Assembly: GCA_036426205.1 (NCBI GenBank) | Contig: CM071570.1 | Location: forward strand, 143,522,450 to 143,586,449 | Reading direction: 5' to 3' | Length of the DNA: 64,000 nt | Source: Ascaphus truei | Taxonomy: Eukaryota > Chordata > Amphibia > Anura > Ascaphidae | In this document: piece after piece, positions 1 to 13,785 of the stretch | How positions within the stretch are numbered: position 1 is the stretch's first letter | Layout of the letters: every line of letters begins with the position of its first letter | Notes under the pieces: generated by a model | What the model saw: the letters and a program-made list of their open reading frames with translations, nothing else | Databases searched by the model: none | Told to the model about the DNA's origin: nothing | Position numbers and translations under genes: made by a program

Positions 1-1290
1 TACAGGTAATGGCAACCGCGACTCCTCATACACACCGTGCATGCGCGAACCCCGCACCAGTCGCAACATGGCCGCCGGTACTCCTGGGGCTACACTGCGC
101 ATGCACGACTTCCCACGCATGCGGGAATGCACGCGAAATGGCAGCACCCTGGCACTGATGTCGCTGGGAGCCCCTGCAACTGCCTGATATGGTGCGGGGG
201 TATCCGCTACTCTGCGCAGGTGAGGAGGGCCAGGGGGGACCCTGCTACACAAGTAACAGTTTGGTGCTATACATTAAGCACAGGAGAACGCCCCTGTGTG
301 GTTTAGCAATTACCATTAGGTGGGGTTTCACCTGAACCTTTGTGAAACTTTATATATAACATCTCCCCTTACGTGTGGTAAATTTTCCTATTTTAATCCA
401 CGATTAATACTACAACATGGCTCAAATGATCTATTAAAAGCACAATGTTGGGGATCTGTACACCAAAGTGGATCGTTTGGAATCACAATTGTGTGCAAAT
501 ACTCTCACATTGTTTTTCTCTCATCTTTCACATATCCACTTCTGATGGGCTGAGTCTACGCGCCGGAGGACATTTCTTTTTTCCTATACAGGGTTTAAAC
601 CGATTTTGGTGTCCTCAATGCTCTGCATTGACTAATGTGGACGATGCTGTTAGGGACTCCCCTCTAGTGTGTCCTCATACATTAGAATAAGCCTTTGGCT
701 TCTGCCATCATGGATGCTATATCACTACAAGGCTCTGTCCTTTTGTTTAATCCAGTGGTGTATGATAACCAAATTGAATTATGACTACATGCTTGTCCTG
801 ATTGCATAGCGCTGCTCTAATGTACACCACTTGGAGGAAGTAACAATCACAACAGCTACCTCCTCTCCTGTTTCATGATTAGCAACACAGGAAAATCTGT
901 ACTTTATTAGCTATTACTCATCAATATATGATGCTTTAAGGAAAGTGTCTGGCCATTCTTATAGAAGTAATAAGGTTGTACCAGGCCCCATCATAATCCA
1001 TGCATCTCTTCCGCCCTTCCATATGTGCAGTACCATCAATTTTAATGCTTAAGTCAAAGATACAGCGCACTACTAGTGAATCCTTTATTTAGTACACAGT
1101 ATTTTATTTCTCACGCAAATGTCTTCACACACTTAATTAGACAATATGTGATTACATTTATTGTTACATTGAGTTTTTATGCCCGTGTTTTCCGTTTGTT
1201 TTTCTTTTCCCATGGGTGTCCAGTTTCTAGACGTCCCGTTACAGGGACCACTTATTTTCACAGCTCCACGTTGTCTCTTCTTTAAAAGGG
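1..1290. other. No gene recognised; GC-rich start then AT-rich DNA
   Basis: The first 300 bases are GC-richer with several CpGs and GCATGCG-type runs, perhaps the end of a repeat. The rest is AT-rich with no recognisable coding content, splice-flanked exon or repeat boundary. Confidence 0.5.
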
Positions 1291-1299
1291 TCTCAGTTT

Positions 1300-1560
1300 G
1301 TTTTATCTCTATCTTGAGAAAGGTCTTATAATAGGACCAAAACATCGATCTGTGTAATAAAAAACATTTTTTTCTTTATGCTGAGTTCCTGAGTGCTTGT
1401 CATTTTCCACAATTTTGTATACTTTAATTACAGTACACCCAGGCAAGTGTGCCAGCTGTTTTATGAGGTGTGTGTGTGTGCATGGATCTCCCTGAGGAAG
1501 GGGCCCCCGAGATGGCTCCAGAGCATTGGATACCTGTTGGTATGGATCAAATATGCTTTT
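1300..1560 (+). repeat. Dispersed repeat with two hammerhead-like relic motifs
   Basis: Two short segments, near 1310-1346 and 1488-1530, have the layout of decayed hammerhead cores. The first is a CTTGAGA-type start, then AGGTC and GGACC arms, then AAAACATCG. The second is CTGAGGA, then GGGGCC and GGCTCC arms, then AGAGCATTGG. This CTGANGA / stem / GAAAC pattern is common in amphibian Penelope-like elements. Neither copy keeps an intact GAAAC box, so they are probably relics. Confidence 0.4.
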
Positions 1561-1914
1561 TTTCAATCTACCTGTAGTACTGTTTCTTTCCCTGGTCTTG
1601 ATTTTGGTGAAGTATCTTTTTTATATACTATTTATGACGATTGCACTTCCCAATTGTGAGCTAATTTTATGTACATATACTGCGAGAAACACACACACCC
1701 CCAAAGAGCCTGGGAGGAGCTGCCATTTGCACTTTGCAGCATTACTTGATGGCTGAAATCTGCAGTGAGCTCAACTGCATACAGCAAATTCTGCTCCTCT
1801 CCTCTGTGCATCTGGTTAAAATCCTAACTAGCCTGGGGGGCGATTTTCCTCCTGCCCCACAGGCCAGTCTCCCCCTGTCTTACAGGAAGACAACATTAAT
1901 AACCTAATTTGAAA

Positions 1915-2405
1915 ACTGCATTCTTAAACGCAGTGTCCTCTGCTAGAAGAGTCAGTAAAATACAGGCCCTTTCAATAAAATGTCAATCCATGAAGACAAG
2001 GTGGTTCTGAGGACAATAACTCAGTTCATTCCAAAGGTGTCATCATTCTTTCACACAAATCAGGAGACTTTATTGCCTTTGCTGTGTCCACATCCAAAGA
2101 ATGAGAAGGAAAGGAACCTACATGTACTCGATGTCTAATGGAAAACCTGGCGAGAACTCAGAAATTCAGGAAGTCAAAAAGTATACGCATACTGAATTCA
2201 GAGAAAAACAAAGGAGATAAATCTTCCAAGAGATCTATTGCAGGGTGGATCATCAAAGATCCAACATGCAAATTCCAACGGGTCTAAAAAGGTCACTCTA
2301 CAAGAGCAGTAGCGATGACCTTGGCGGAAAAAGCACAGGCATCAGCAGAGAAGATCGCAATGCAGCTACGGTAGAAAAATTTTACAGGCTGCAATAGATT
2401 AAATT
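1915..2405 (+). pseudogene. DIRS retrotransposon tyrosine recombinase, decayed
   Basis: The plus strand, read across several frames, carries a nearly complete tyrosine recombinase domain of a DIRS-type retrotransposon. In order: SSARRVSKIQALSIKC at 1936-1980 (it contains the catalytic arginine of the family); FHTNQETLLPLLCPHPKN near 2053-2105; ERNLHVLDV; KGDKSSKRSIAGWI near 2212-2255; the catalytic HSTR box at 2294-2305; and AEKAQASAEKI then NAAT at the end. Frameshifts and stops separate these blocks, so the gene is dead. DIRS elements use this enzyme instead of a DDE integrase. No reverse transcriptase or gag part was recognised nearby. Confidence 0.8.
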
Positions 2406-4573
2406 GTTTTATTTCCTGTGCTTCTTTTTGTTCCTTCCCTCGCTTTTGTTGTAGTAAATCCCAAGGTGCTGCTGGATACATGGAGATGAAAGGGAAAATA
2501 TATTTGTATTCACTCCATCAGGCAGCACATAGTTTCCTTTCCCTTGTATTATGGTTTGAAAAGAAATGTATGTATGAAGGGGAAATGATCTACATTTTAT
2601 TTTACCTAAACATGTACTACTATGAACTGCAGTGCACAGGCAAAAGGGTGAGGTGCCCTATATAGGCAGGTGCAAGCTTCTTCCTGTCCTACCTTAGGAG
2701 TAGGAGTCTATAACCCCCAGTGCTGACCAATGGACTGATGGAAAATCCTTTTTCAGTAAGCCAAATTTTTCCATTATTTCCAAAAACAGCCCGAACGACT
2801 TCATTGGAATATAAGGAATTCCCTATTAGTCTTACAGATTCACAAAACGCGAAGGAAGGACAGACTAACATTTCTGGACACTCTTAATTTTTTGGTTGTT
2901 TATAAAATAGATGATGCCGTTTTCAACATTTCACGTTTCAGTACTCTTTGTATACTCTCCAAGACTATCCATTTTATCCAAATTTTAAGTAGGAAAATTG
3001 TGTTTTACATTCTATGGTTTACATCTTCTTGAGGGTATTTCTTTATACACCAAAGAGGATGTTTGAGACGTTATGGGACAAATAGCTCCATTGAAGTCTA
3101 TGGGGACTTTCAGGCAAAAATGGCCCGATAGAGCGCCGTAGGTGTATATGTAAAAAAGGCCCTAAGCTTTTTTACAATTAATCTATCTTTATGTAGTTCA
3201 TAAATATGGTTAAATTTCATGATTATACAGATTTATCAACATTGCTCTTACATTCAATGTTCATTTCTTGGTTTATATACACAAGGGGTATCCCACAATC
3301 CTAAATGAAGAAACAATTACACTTGAAAGTATAAAAAATTGAAGTTTATACAAGTGAAAATCTAAACGACATACAACTGAATAAAGTATACAGACACTTC
3401 ATAGTCGAGATATATACACAAAAATTGTATGTGTGGACAAAGGTATCTCAAAAACACTGAATGTTCCTATAACTGAGATGTCATGAAGTAGAATAAAGAT
3501 AAAAAATAGTGATTCATGACTCTTAGGGAAATCCCGGCTAGGTATAAACAATCCTTATATATTCTACGGTGTGCAAGCAAAAAGTCAAATTAGTCCTAAT
3601 GAGACAACTAACATGGGGGGGAACAACAGTGAAATAAGCCAAATAGAGAACTCTATCACAACTAAATGCAGGATGTGACAGAAAAAAATGAATCAACAGG
3701 GAGGCAACGTTTCTTGGTATAGTATCCCTTCTTCTGGCCCATTCCCTACGCTTTAAAAAAAAATGAACATAGTACTTCCCTTAGAGCGTTCTGATCCTTC
3801 AATGTTCAAAAGAAATGTAGCTTAGTCCAGATCCACTTTAACGGTCAGTTCATACTCTGTGCCACAACTCTTTTTGTCAATACATTTCTTCATGTATGGG
3901 AGTCTTATTATGTCTTGAAATTAACAAGTGAAATGAGCAGTGCAAACTTATATAGCAAAGGCAAGATAACACGCAAACACAGAATTAAGTCTAACGAAAG
4001 GGATGTCTCTGCTGAAAATATTAGAGGTCTGGAAATGCAGGGACTTCAGGGGAACATAGAGAGAGAGAATTGGCCCAAACATTAATGGAACAAAGTATTC
4101 TACAGTAAGTTACACAAATTGGAGAAATAGTGATAGTAAGAATAAGGGAGCTATTTACAAGTCTCTAAACTGCAAAACTGATCCCAAACCTGGCAAACAT
4201 AGCATCAGGTTAATACGAAAATAAATGCGTGAAAGTGACATAGGTACAGTTGCCCATACGGATATCTAACAAGGTACTACCATGTAAAAGATCTTGGTGG
4301 TAGAACCCTTTCTTTCATGAGAACTAAATAGCAGCATTTCTCTCCCAAAATTGGTGGTTTCCATGGAACTGCACCATTGCACTCTGAGCTCTAGGGACTC
4401 TGTTGCTGGCAATGTTTTTTTTTTACATTTTTGCCAGTACTTGAAATAAAAACAATAATGGCTGCAAGGTCATCACACAATGGTGTCCCAGCTTTCTATT
4501 GACCAGCAAAGTGAGTGACTGTGGGAGCCATGTTTCTCACGAAAAATAATTTGTGTAATGGGAGCTTCAGGAT
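2406..4573. other. No gene recognised; possible DIRS flank and a hammerhead-like relic
   Basis: AT-rich DNA. The minus strand at 3702-3748 has the order AGAAGA, GGGATAC, TATACC, GAAACGTTGCC, which resembles the CTGANGA / stem / GAAAC core of Penelope-type hammerhead motifs with one core base changed. A 60-codon minus-strand frame at 2689-2871 ends at a possible splice donor but matches no family I know. Confidence 0.4.
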
Positions 4574-4666
4574 TAAGGCCCATATACGACAAAAGGGTGC
4601 TACACTTCAAAGAAATTAGAGTAAAGAGGTGCTAAATTTAGCACCCTTTAGTGAATAGGGGCCTAA
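4574..4666. mobile_element. Short palindromic MITE, TAA target duplication
   Basis: An 87-bp element (4577-4663) with terminal inverted repeats: GGCCCATAT at the left and ATAGGGGCC at the right, plus an inner pair GGGTGCTA / TAGCACCC. It is flanked on both sides by TAA, as expected for PIF/Harbinger-type non-autonomous elements. Confidence 0.65.
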
Positions 4667-7600
4667 ATATCTTAGAAACCAAAGCTCGGGATTCTGCTGT
4701 TTAGCTCCAGGAAAACCGCTAGTTCTTATAAGGCAAAAAACAACAAACTGAGCCGCACCGATTGCTGCTTTCAGACTAATTGCTACAGTAGGTGGACAAA
4801 ACACTTAAAATGATCCATGCAGAAGGCAGCATAACAAAATGAAAAGTGATTTAGGGTAAAGATCCTATACATTAATTTCAAACTTCACACTTGCATTGAG
4901 AATGCAGCTTGATGTGTCATAGTATGCAAAATGAAACAATATCAGTGTGCATCCCTTTAAATACCCACACCTTTCTAGTAATTGGCAAGGTTAAAATGCT
5001 CCTAATTAAAGAATTCAAGAGAAACAGCCTTGGAAGTTCAGCCCATTGAGACATGGTAAAGATTTAAGATTAGGGTAGGACCTGACATTTTGTGTTTACC
5101 TCGGTACAAAGGCTGACTTTTTTCATTGATTGAGCAAAATATGTACAGATGCATCCAGACTAACTTTTCCCATGGCCACAGGGGTTGCCGGGGAAAAAAC
5201 TACCACATTAATCCCCGACCACTGGGAAAGATTCCCTTTGTTTGCAATGCAGCTGTGCTCTGGTTCTGTGGTCTATTGGCTGTTTGTTCTATTCCCTGTG
5301 CAACACAATTATACATAAAATAAACTACAGTCAGCAGGAGACAAGAGACTAGTTGAAATAAATAACTGTTGAATATCATAATGCCAGAAATAAGAAAATG
5401 CAACAAGGTCACAAGGCAAGTAGATCAGGGAGCAGCATGGCTTGCCAAGATATCAACAGACAGACACATGGAGTAAAAGCTTGTATTTACTAAACATTGA
5501 CGCTATGTTTAATGATCAAAGCTTTTGTCCTTAAAGAGAAAAACAAAAAACGGTGTTTAGACATTATTACACACATACATGGGTATCATCATGTCAGACC
5601 ATGCAATGTTACAAAATGGCAGTGTTGTCGTTAAAAAAGACTTATGTTAAACAATATAATTGCAACTATTTTGCACAAGGGCACAGAATAGGACGATAAC
5701 TAACATTTTAATTTAGACAGTTTCCCATTCCCATATGTGGCTAACAGTATGATGCTTAGGAAGCCAGAAATTAACAGGTTTAAAGGTTTTACAGTGAACT
5801 GAGAGATAAACAAACTGAAGGCCCTTATTTAATAACTGAAGAGACCAAAAATTGCCAGAGCTTTTTGAATGAAAGCCTAAGTAGGTCAAAATATTAATAT
5901 CTGCCATTATAATGTATGTTTCTTTATTAAACAAAATCTTATTGTTTACTCAGCATGTAATAAATCTGAAAATAAAAATGGTATTACATTTATCAGATTA
6001 CGGCTCTATTACCAAGTGCATCTATATTCAACATTATGTGAGGAAGAACTTAATGTAGCAAAATCAAAACTTTGAAACTCAGTCACATTACCTCTCACTA
6101 CAATTCTTAGATCCTCTACCTGTTAAGAGTTTATACATGGATTAAACACCATTGTAGTTCTCATAATTTCTCCTCCTGGCTCTTCACGTTGTCCATTTTG
6201 AACTAATCACCACTTTAAATTGTCTATACCTTGATTAACCTTCAATATATCCAAATGTTGTTTGCAAAGAAACATCAAAATGTCAACATCACTTACATAC
6301 AGTATTTCATTTCCTAAGGCTTTTCGAGCATCCTGTGTTTTTAGAAAAGAAGAAACAGTGGTACTGTACATTCCAGAGTATAATGAAAAGCAGAGCTGGT
6401 ACCTTTAACAATTAACCAAATATTAGATTGGAAGCTATTTTATTGTAAGGATTCACTGGTGCCTTTTCATTAAACTGAGATAATGGCATTTTCCTGCAAA
6501 AACAGACGTTTTCACAGATAGTCAAATGCAGTAAGCACCCATCGCATTTACAAACTGTGCAATTCGGTTCTGGCTCTGTATCTCTGTGCGTTATGCAAAT
6601 TGTGTAGAGAGAGACTTGTTTAGTGTCTCACCTTAGGGGAGAGCTCTGACTGCTGCTTTCTGGGCAGAATTTGATCAAATCTGGCAAAAAAGTACATGCA
6701 ACAGAGACGTAAAAACTATGCAATTTTTATGCATAAATATTTGCTTATGAAAATGGCCAAATTTGGATTGCGTCAAAATTGTATATCTGTTTTATGTGAT
6801 TTTGCAATTGCAATATTACAGTTTAATTAATAGGCACCTATGTGTCTTCTGTGCACAATATTGCAGCGTGCAACTTGACAACACAGTAGCTTCACAGTGA
6901 TATTATTGTAAGTGATGAGCCTTAAACATTAGCTTCAGACACTTTTTCATATGCATATTACAAACATGAAAATAGATCTACTACTACTGGCAAAACGTCA
7001 TTCAGCTTTTCCTTCCAACACTACAGGTGACCTGTTCTTTCTTCTGCATGACATTTGCCATATTAACGACTCATTGTAGTTACTCTTTTTGTTTACTGGC
7101 CGCATGCTATGCTGTTTCCTACCGCATTCATAGAAGAAATGTAAATATGTTCGAAAAAAAACCACAGACAACAAGCACGGCTGAATTTACAATACTCCAG
7201 TCACTCCGCCTCCATGATTCCTACATAAAACATGCTGTGTAGCCACGTCACTCCGATAAAAAGACTCTTGGGAAATTACAGAATCCTCTAGCAATAACAA
7301 TAATTTTTGTTCAGTAGCATCTTAGTGCTCATACATCATATACAATATCAAATACATCATACAGTTGAACTTTTGCTTCTTTCAATAGCTACAGTATGTT
7401 GAGCCAACATCTTTTTTTTTTTTACATATCTCAGAACAATGAGCTAAAATGTTTGAACACCCTTAGTTGTCTTAACCTGTTAGTGACCAAGACACAGCAC
7501 ATGCAGTACCGGAGGAGCAGACCTCAGTGGTCCCGCTGATGAGGAAACTTATTGTGAATGTCAGTGTTCCATTAAAATTCAATGGTAGTAATAATGCAGA

Positions 7601-9499
7601 ATATCACAGAATATCCCACTATTATACACCAGCTCGAGCAATAACCTTTGCTACATCTTCGTTGTTTTCAATTTTATTTTTTACTGTAACACTTGTGTTC
7701 TTTTTTTGCCAATTACAGATGGGTTACATTGGTTAATGTTTGTAGAACTATAGTAAAACAAGAATTGGTTACATTTCATGGAAATTGAAATGATACCTAT
7801 AGCAATATATATTCTTTACGATATTTTGCTTAAATAAAAAGAAACCCTCATATCAAAAGTGCTTTACCAAACACTGCAAGAGGCCGGAGCAATCCTTCTT
7901 TTCAATTCCATTGGTAGTTGCACTCGTTTAAAATGTAAAAAAGAAAAAAAAAATGAATTCATAAATTGTATAAAGCATGTTTCCTTTTTGTGTAATACAG
8001 TAGCATTTCATGGTACCACTACACATTTTTTTCTTCTAAATACAGATGTGGATATTCAAGCGTTAATTAATTCTTTAGCATATTAAAAGATATTTCACTG
8101 TCACTGAGGCTAGATATTGGCATCCTTTTTAAGTGCAAAGTAGCTAAATTAAAAACAAATAAACAAAGCCCAAAATTAATTTAGCAAATTTAGCAATTCT
8201 GCTGATTAAAATAGGCTTATTCATTTTCTAAAATGGATTCTCTGCCGAAATTGCATAATTTCGCTACAAATATTTGGATTCAAAAGTTTGATTTGCCAAA
8301 TGAATTGTGGTAGGTTCCTCCTTCTCTAGTTGAGCCATCTTCTTGGTCTCTCTATGTCAGGAGCCAAATGTACATCCTATGGCTGACCTTTCATTACAGA
8401 TACCAACTATCATCATTAGATTTGATGAAAGGAAAATGAGGTGCCGGTAGTTACAATGTATACCACAGAACAAGCAAATCAGCTGCTACATCGTGTTTCT
8501 GATGACCATTCTTAGGGGCTTATTCAGCAAAACCTCTAATTCAAGGCAATAGTTTTCTGCTGATCGTAATTCCATTGGCAGCTTATTGAATAGGGCTATT
8601 AGGGATAACTAGCTAGGTGACATTGCTGCAATGTGTTGCAGAACTCCGGGGTACAGAAAGGCTTTGTAAATGCATATAGGAGTAGCTGCGGAGCACAGCA
8701 ATGATTATTACACGGATCTACTCTTTTCAGGAACCTATACCTTTACCACAAACCCCATACAGTCAACATGGAATTCTTTTTCTTTTGCTTACCAATAGTG
8801 TGCTTGTACTGAAAAAGATTCATTGGATGAGCTGCTTGTCTACTTGTTTTTATATTGGGGTTGTGACTTAGTCTAAAAAAAAAAAAAAAAAAGAGTCAAT
8901 AAATCAAACCAAATTAAGAAATATATTTACCAAAACATCAGAGAAGCTTGTGGTTCCAAAGTGAAATAACTGGTATACAATTTATCAGGGTCCTCAAAAT
9001 AGAAAGTTACAACATTGCTGCAGGATATAAATATTGACAACAGTAAATGCTTCTGATGCTTCAAAAAAAAAAAAAAACGAGTCACATTCTTCAAATCATA
9101 AATTAAGCTCAACATAACTCAATTATTAATAGAGACTTCATTAGCAAAGAGTCTCGGGGCAGTTGTTGAAGCTTCCATTTATTTTCAAACCATTGGCTGT
9201 CAGATGTGATCTTAGTCAACGTATGCGGCGTTGAACAAGTTTATGTAGGTGACTTTTTGGGGGGATACAGACTGTAGTTCTTTACATTAGTAGACCCTGT
9301 TAGTTTGGCAAATGTAGATGTGATGTCTGAATATTGGCTGTGCCATCATCGAACATCACAAATAAATATGTAACAAGATACTGCGCAACTAATTTTAATA
9401 GGATTCAACAATATATAATATAAGAGATATGTGCAAACGACTTTAAAAATACAAGCAACTAATAATTAAAAATCGAAAGTCGACTGCTAGCAATTTAAG
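4667..9499. other. Gene-free AT-rich stretch
   Basis: About 4.8 kb of AT-rich sequence with A and T runs (for example 8876-8892 and 9062-9076). I see no exon with a recognisable product, no clear element boundaries and no RNA gene. If the FBXL4 terminal exon lies further left, this is intron sequence; otherwise it is intergenic. Confidence 0.5.
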
Positions 9500-11159
9500 C
9501 AAATAGAAACAATACCCAACAGCACTCAGAGAAAAAACTGCAATTCACATAAGTGATGTACAAGAGTATCCTCCAATTTTAATGATAAACACCAACAACT
9601 GGTGAGACAATATATGCAAGGAAATACTGAAAAACAGTGGCCCACATACATACACTTATGGAGGAACCCAACAATAAGGGAAAGAAGGGGAAAAACAGAG
9701 CACACAAAAAACACACCAAGGCAACACAAGCACTGATCTGGTGTCACTGCTGAAGCAATATGAACCAGAGCAGCTAACAATAGCAACTAAGAAATAGTGT
9801 CCAAAAATAAGGGTGTGCTATCTATTGGGCACTGCGACCCTTCTTCAGACCCATTCCCACCTGAGAGTGGAACTTCCCTTTTGCATGATCCTCTTGGCTT
9901 GGTAATGCGACACTGTGATGTCACGTTGCTGGCCGCGCATATGCGTTTGGCGCTTGCCAGCTGCACACCCGCAATTGAAGCGACTATTACAAATGCGCAG
10001 CCAGAAAGTGCTGATCGCGCCTGCCACCCTCAAATTCTGCCGCCCAAAAATGTTGCTGCCTTAGGCCTAATGGGAAATCCGCCCCTGTCTGCTGCTCAGC
10101 GTTGCCGCACCCGATCCCCTGAACCCAGTGTTCCTATGGTGCGTCCAACGGGCTCTGCGCCTCACATTTTTAAATATCCGCAATCATACCCGACATCAGA
10201 TTGTCAGTCACGTGAACGCACAACGGCTCAAAGAGAAGCTATTGCAAATCTTACATTCCTCTACCGGGACGCTGTAAACGTTCCCAGTAGGATCCTTATC
10301 ATGTCGCTATTGGTCAGGAGCTGCCTCTGTATCATCAGCTGAGTCTGTCAGTTTTATTTCACTGGTTCCGTTGCCGATCACCATGTCGTCCCAGCAAACC
10401 TCCTGCGGATGCTAGCACGATCTCCTGCAGTCCCTTCAATGGCATTAAAAAAGAAAAAGAGACCTGAGTGCACCATCTATGCGATGTCAGCCCAAAATCC
10501 ACTTATATCTAACTCCAGTACCCATTAATCTGTGGGAATAAGAATACACATCATATATATGACAACAGTTGTTCATATGCGACTGGAAAGCACAGTGACC
10601 CAACAATGAGTCACAATCTCTCAGTTATCTCCCCCAATTATCACCCCTCAGGGACCATAAGGGGCCTCCCTTTCAGTAGTTTTTAAGAACTAAGTGTATT
10701 ATTAGTTCCCCGGATAAAGTGGTGACTGGGTTGGATGCTATGGAGCGCATATTTAGGGATGGAGGTGATCCTAGTCCCATATTACACAAACAAAAGAGCG
10801 AGGTGAAATTGTTCGCCATGAATTCCTTTCCGGGGTTTGAAGGACCCAGGACTGTAGCGGAAAAAAAAAAAAGAATACTCTGCCCCGTTCATCTCCGTTA
10901 TACTACCTGTAGCAGTAAAATAAAAATATATATCATGACACACTGGCCACTACTACAAAATGATAGGGCAACACAGGCACATTTTAGGGCCCTTCCTATT
11001 TTTCATATAAGAGGGGGAGGACTATTAGGATGCATTGGTCTGGGCAGATATGGGGGGGGGAGGGGAAAGAACCCCCAACAAATGCATATAACTCCCCCGT
11101 GTAGGTAATTTCATATACTGTAATGTACATGATATATTAGGATTACAATTCTCATTTAC

Positions 11160-11830
11160 CTCTTTTAGGAGGGAGAAAGACAACATTGGATCTATATCCA
11201 GTAGAATGAAAGGACCTACTAACTTGGGAAGTGGGGAGGGGCGGGCTTAAAACCTGGGAAGGAGGAGCCACTAACCTCGAACAGCTGAAACAGCTGAGAA
11301 TAGATTAACAAAACACAAAACCCCAGCAAGCTCTTTTTGGGAAGCCCTGAGCCCCCACAAAATATATATATGTATATAAGTGTCAAAAAGGAGTGCTATT
11401 GAGCGTGGCATATGTATTCAACAGACGACAGTGAAGCCCAATGCTACATCCAACATGACAAAAATACAGTGGCCAAAGGGTTAAACTAAATGAGCCTTTT
11501 TCAAGAGAATATATGAGTATGTTACTGTGAATTTTGTCATGTTGGATGTACCATTGGGCTTCTGTGTCGTCTGTTGTATACATATGCCACGCTCAATAGC
11601 ACTCCTTTTTGACACTTATATACATATATATATTTTGTGGGGGCTCAGGGGTTCCCAAAAAGAGCTTGCTGTAGTTTTGTGTTTTGTTAACCTATTCTCA
11701 GCTGTTTCAGCTGTTGGAGGTTAGTGGCTCCTCCTTCCCAGGTTTTAAGTCCGCCCCTCCCCACTTCCCAAGTTAGTAGGTCCTTTCATTCTACTGGATA
11801 TAGATCCAATGTAGTCTTTCTCCCTCCTTA
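11160..11830. repeat. Inner palindrome of the fold-back element
   Basis: The left half begins AGGAGGGAGAAAGAC and the right half ends with its inverse. Matches include GTAGAATGAAAGGACCTAC, GGGAAGTGGGGAGGGGCGG and the AACAGCTGAAACAGCTGAGA tract, then TATATAAGTGTCAAAAAGGA and its inverse on the two sides of the centre. Divergence between arms is low, so the hairpin is either young or homogenised. Confidence 0.8.
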
Positions 11831-12775
11831 TAGAGGTAAATGAGAATTTTAATCCTAGTAGAGGTATATTAGTATTTTATCTGGTAGTGATAAGACTTGC
11901 GAACAGGGTCTGCCTTGTCGTGGCTCGCAAGCTTACAATGCTTTGGCCAAAGGGTTAAACTAAATGACCCCTTTTCAAGAGAATATATGAGTATTTTACT
12001 GTGTATTTTTGTCATGTTGGATGTAACATTGGGCTTCTCTGTCGTCTGTTGTATACATATGCCACGCTCAATAGCACTCCTTTTTGACACTTATATACAT
12101 ATATATATATTTTGTGAGGGCTCAGGGGTTCCAAAAAAGAGCTTGCTGGGGTTTTATATTTATTCCCCTACAGGAAGTGGTCCCCTAGTTTTTCTGGGAA
12201 TCTGCAAGAGTTTATGCTGATGGCTCCATAATTGGATTTGGATGGGTTAATTGCGCTTTCTTCCTCCCACCCATATCTTCATGATGCTGGGGGGTTGGGT
12301 TTGTTTCCTGGAGAGGTATAATTAGACTTCCCACTTCGACATCGTTTTTATTAATATACTTGATGCACCTCATCTTTGGTTTTACTTGTTATTCTTTTAT
12401 AAATACAGAAAATGAGAGATTTAGACATTGTTGGGTCACTGTAGTTTCCCGTCGTATAAGAACAACTGTAGGAGTGTTCTTATATCCATAGATTAATATG
12501 AACTGGGGTTAGAATGGATTTTGGACTGACGTCACATGGATGGTGCACTCAGGTTGCTTTTTTTATGCCATTCAAGGGACTGAAGGTGGTCATGACGATC
12601 GTGCTAGCATCCACAGGAGGTTTGCTGGGACAACATGGTGATCAGCGATGGAACCTGTGAAAGAAAAAAGACAGCTCAGCTGACACAGAGGCAGCGTCAG
12701 ACCAATAGCAGAGCAATAAGGATATCCATGGCAACGTTTACAGCATCCCAGTAGAGGAATGTAAGGCAGCACTTA

Positions 12776-13069
12776 TAGGGCTGGCGATGGCGACGCGACA
12801 GATGACGTCACCCGTCGCCACCAGCGAAAGTTATCATTTGATTTTCAGCGACTGTCGACAGCAATGTCACGAGAGGCGGCGGGCCGCTGTCTCTGATTGG
12901 TTTAGAGACAGTCACATGTGGCGACTGTCTCTAAAAAATCAAATAGACCCGGCTTCAAAATGTTCGGTTTCTCCGTCGCGCTTACTATAAGCGCTTGTGA
13001 CGGAGTCAATATATTTGATTCAGAGAGACGTTGCGTCACCGTCGCAAGGCACTATAAGCGCAGCCCTAG
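12776..13069. mobile_element. Harbinger-like MITE nested in the right arm of the palindrome
   Basis: The element starts GGGCTGGCGATGG and ends GCGCAGCCC, flanked by TAG on both sides. It interrupts the right arm of the 9.5-13.7 kb palindrome and has no counterpart in the left arm, so it arrived after the palindrome formed. Inner sequence holds opposed copies of a CTGTCTCTAAA-type motif. A related element with the same end pattern and TAA flanks sits at 38222-38514. Confidence 0.75.
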
Positions 13070-13785
13070 ATTTGCAAAATCTTCTCCCTGAACCAATGTG
13101 AGTTTACGTGACCGACAATTTGATATCAGGCGTGATAGCGGATATTTAAAGACGTGAGGGGCAGAGCCCGTTGGGCACTCCATAGAAACACTGGGCTCAG
13201 GTGATTGTGTGGGGGCGAAGCTGAGGGAGAGATCAGCAGATGCTGGGTTATACAGCCCCCAACACCTGGGACATGATTTGGGCAGCATTATGGACATACC
13301 AGGAGGATCATGCAAAAGAGAAGTTCCACTCTCAGGGGGGAAAAGGCCTGAGAAGGGTCGCAGTGCCCAATAGGTAGCACCCTTATCTCTGGACACTATT
13401 TCTTAGTTGCTATTGTTAGCTGCTCTGGTTCATATTGCTTCAGCATTGACCCGAGATCAGTGCTCGTGTTGTCTTGGTGTGTTATTTTTTTGTGTCCTCT
13501 GTTTTTCCCCTTCTTTTCCTTATTGTTGGGTTCCTCCATAAGTGTAGGAATGTGGGGCACTGTTTTTCAGTATTTCTTTGCATATATGGTCTCACCTTTT
13601 TTTGGTGTTGATCATTAACAGAGGATTCTCTTTGTGCATCACATATGTGAATTGCAGTTTTTTCTCTGAGTGCTGTGGGTCTTGTTTCTATTTGTGAGTA
13701 TTTGGAAGATCCTCTTACCCGCATGCATCGTTTCGATATTTAGATTCTAGTGATGCTAACTTTCTATTTTTGTATTTACTAGGAA

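Larger units (their letters stand above)
9500..13696. mobile_element. Large nested palindromic (fold-back) repeat element
   Basis: Sequence at 9500-9910 (starting CAAATAGAAACAA) reappears inverted at 13310-13696. The homology continues inwards: 10360-10640 is inverted against 12420-12690, including GATCACCATGTCGTCCCAGC against GCTGGGACAACATGGTGATC. Inside these arms lies a second palindrome, 11160-11830, centred near 11490. A third, partial direct copy of its right half occupies 11940-12150. The inner segments 10640-11160 and 11840-12420 are not homologous to each other. No transposase was recognised. A frame at 9797-10342 (181 codons) runs through the arm and looks accidental. Confidence 0.75.

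Noticed and set aside
2689..2871. Minus-strand 60-codon frame considered as an exon
   Set aside because: It matches no family I know and lacks a convincing acceptor; the possible donor alone is weak evidence.
9797..10342. 181-codon plus-strand open frame
   Set aside because: It runs through one arm of the palindrome, has no recognisable domain, and the mirrored arm does not preserve the frame.
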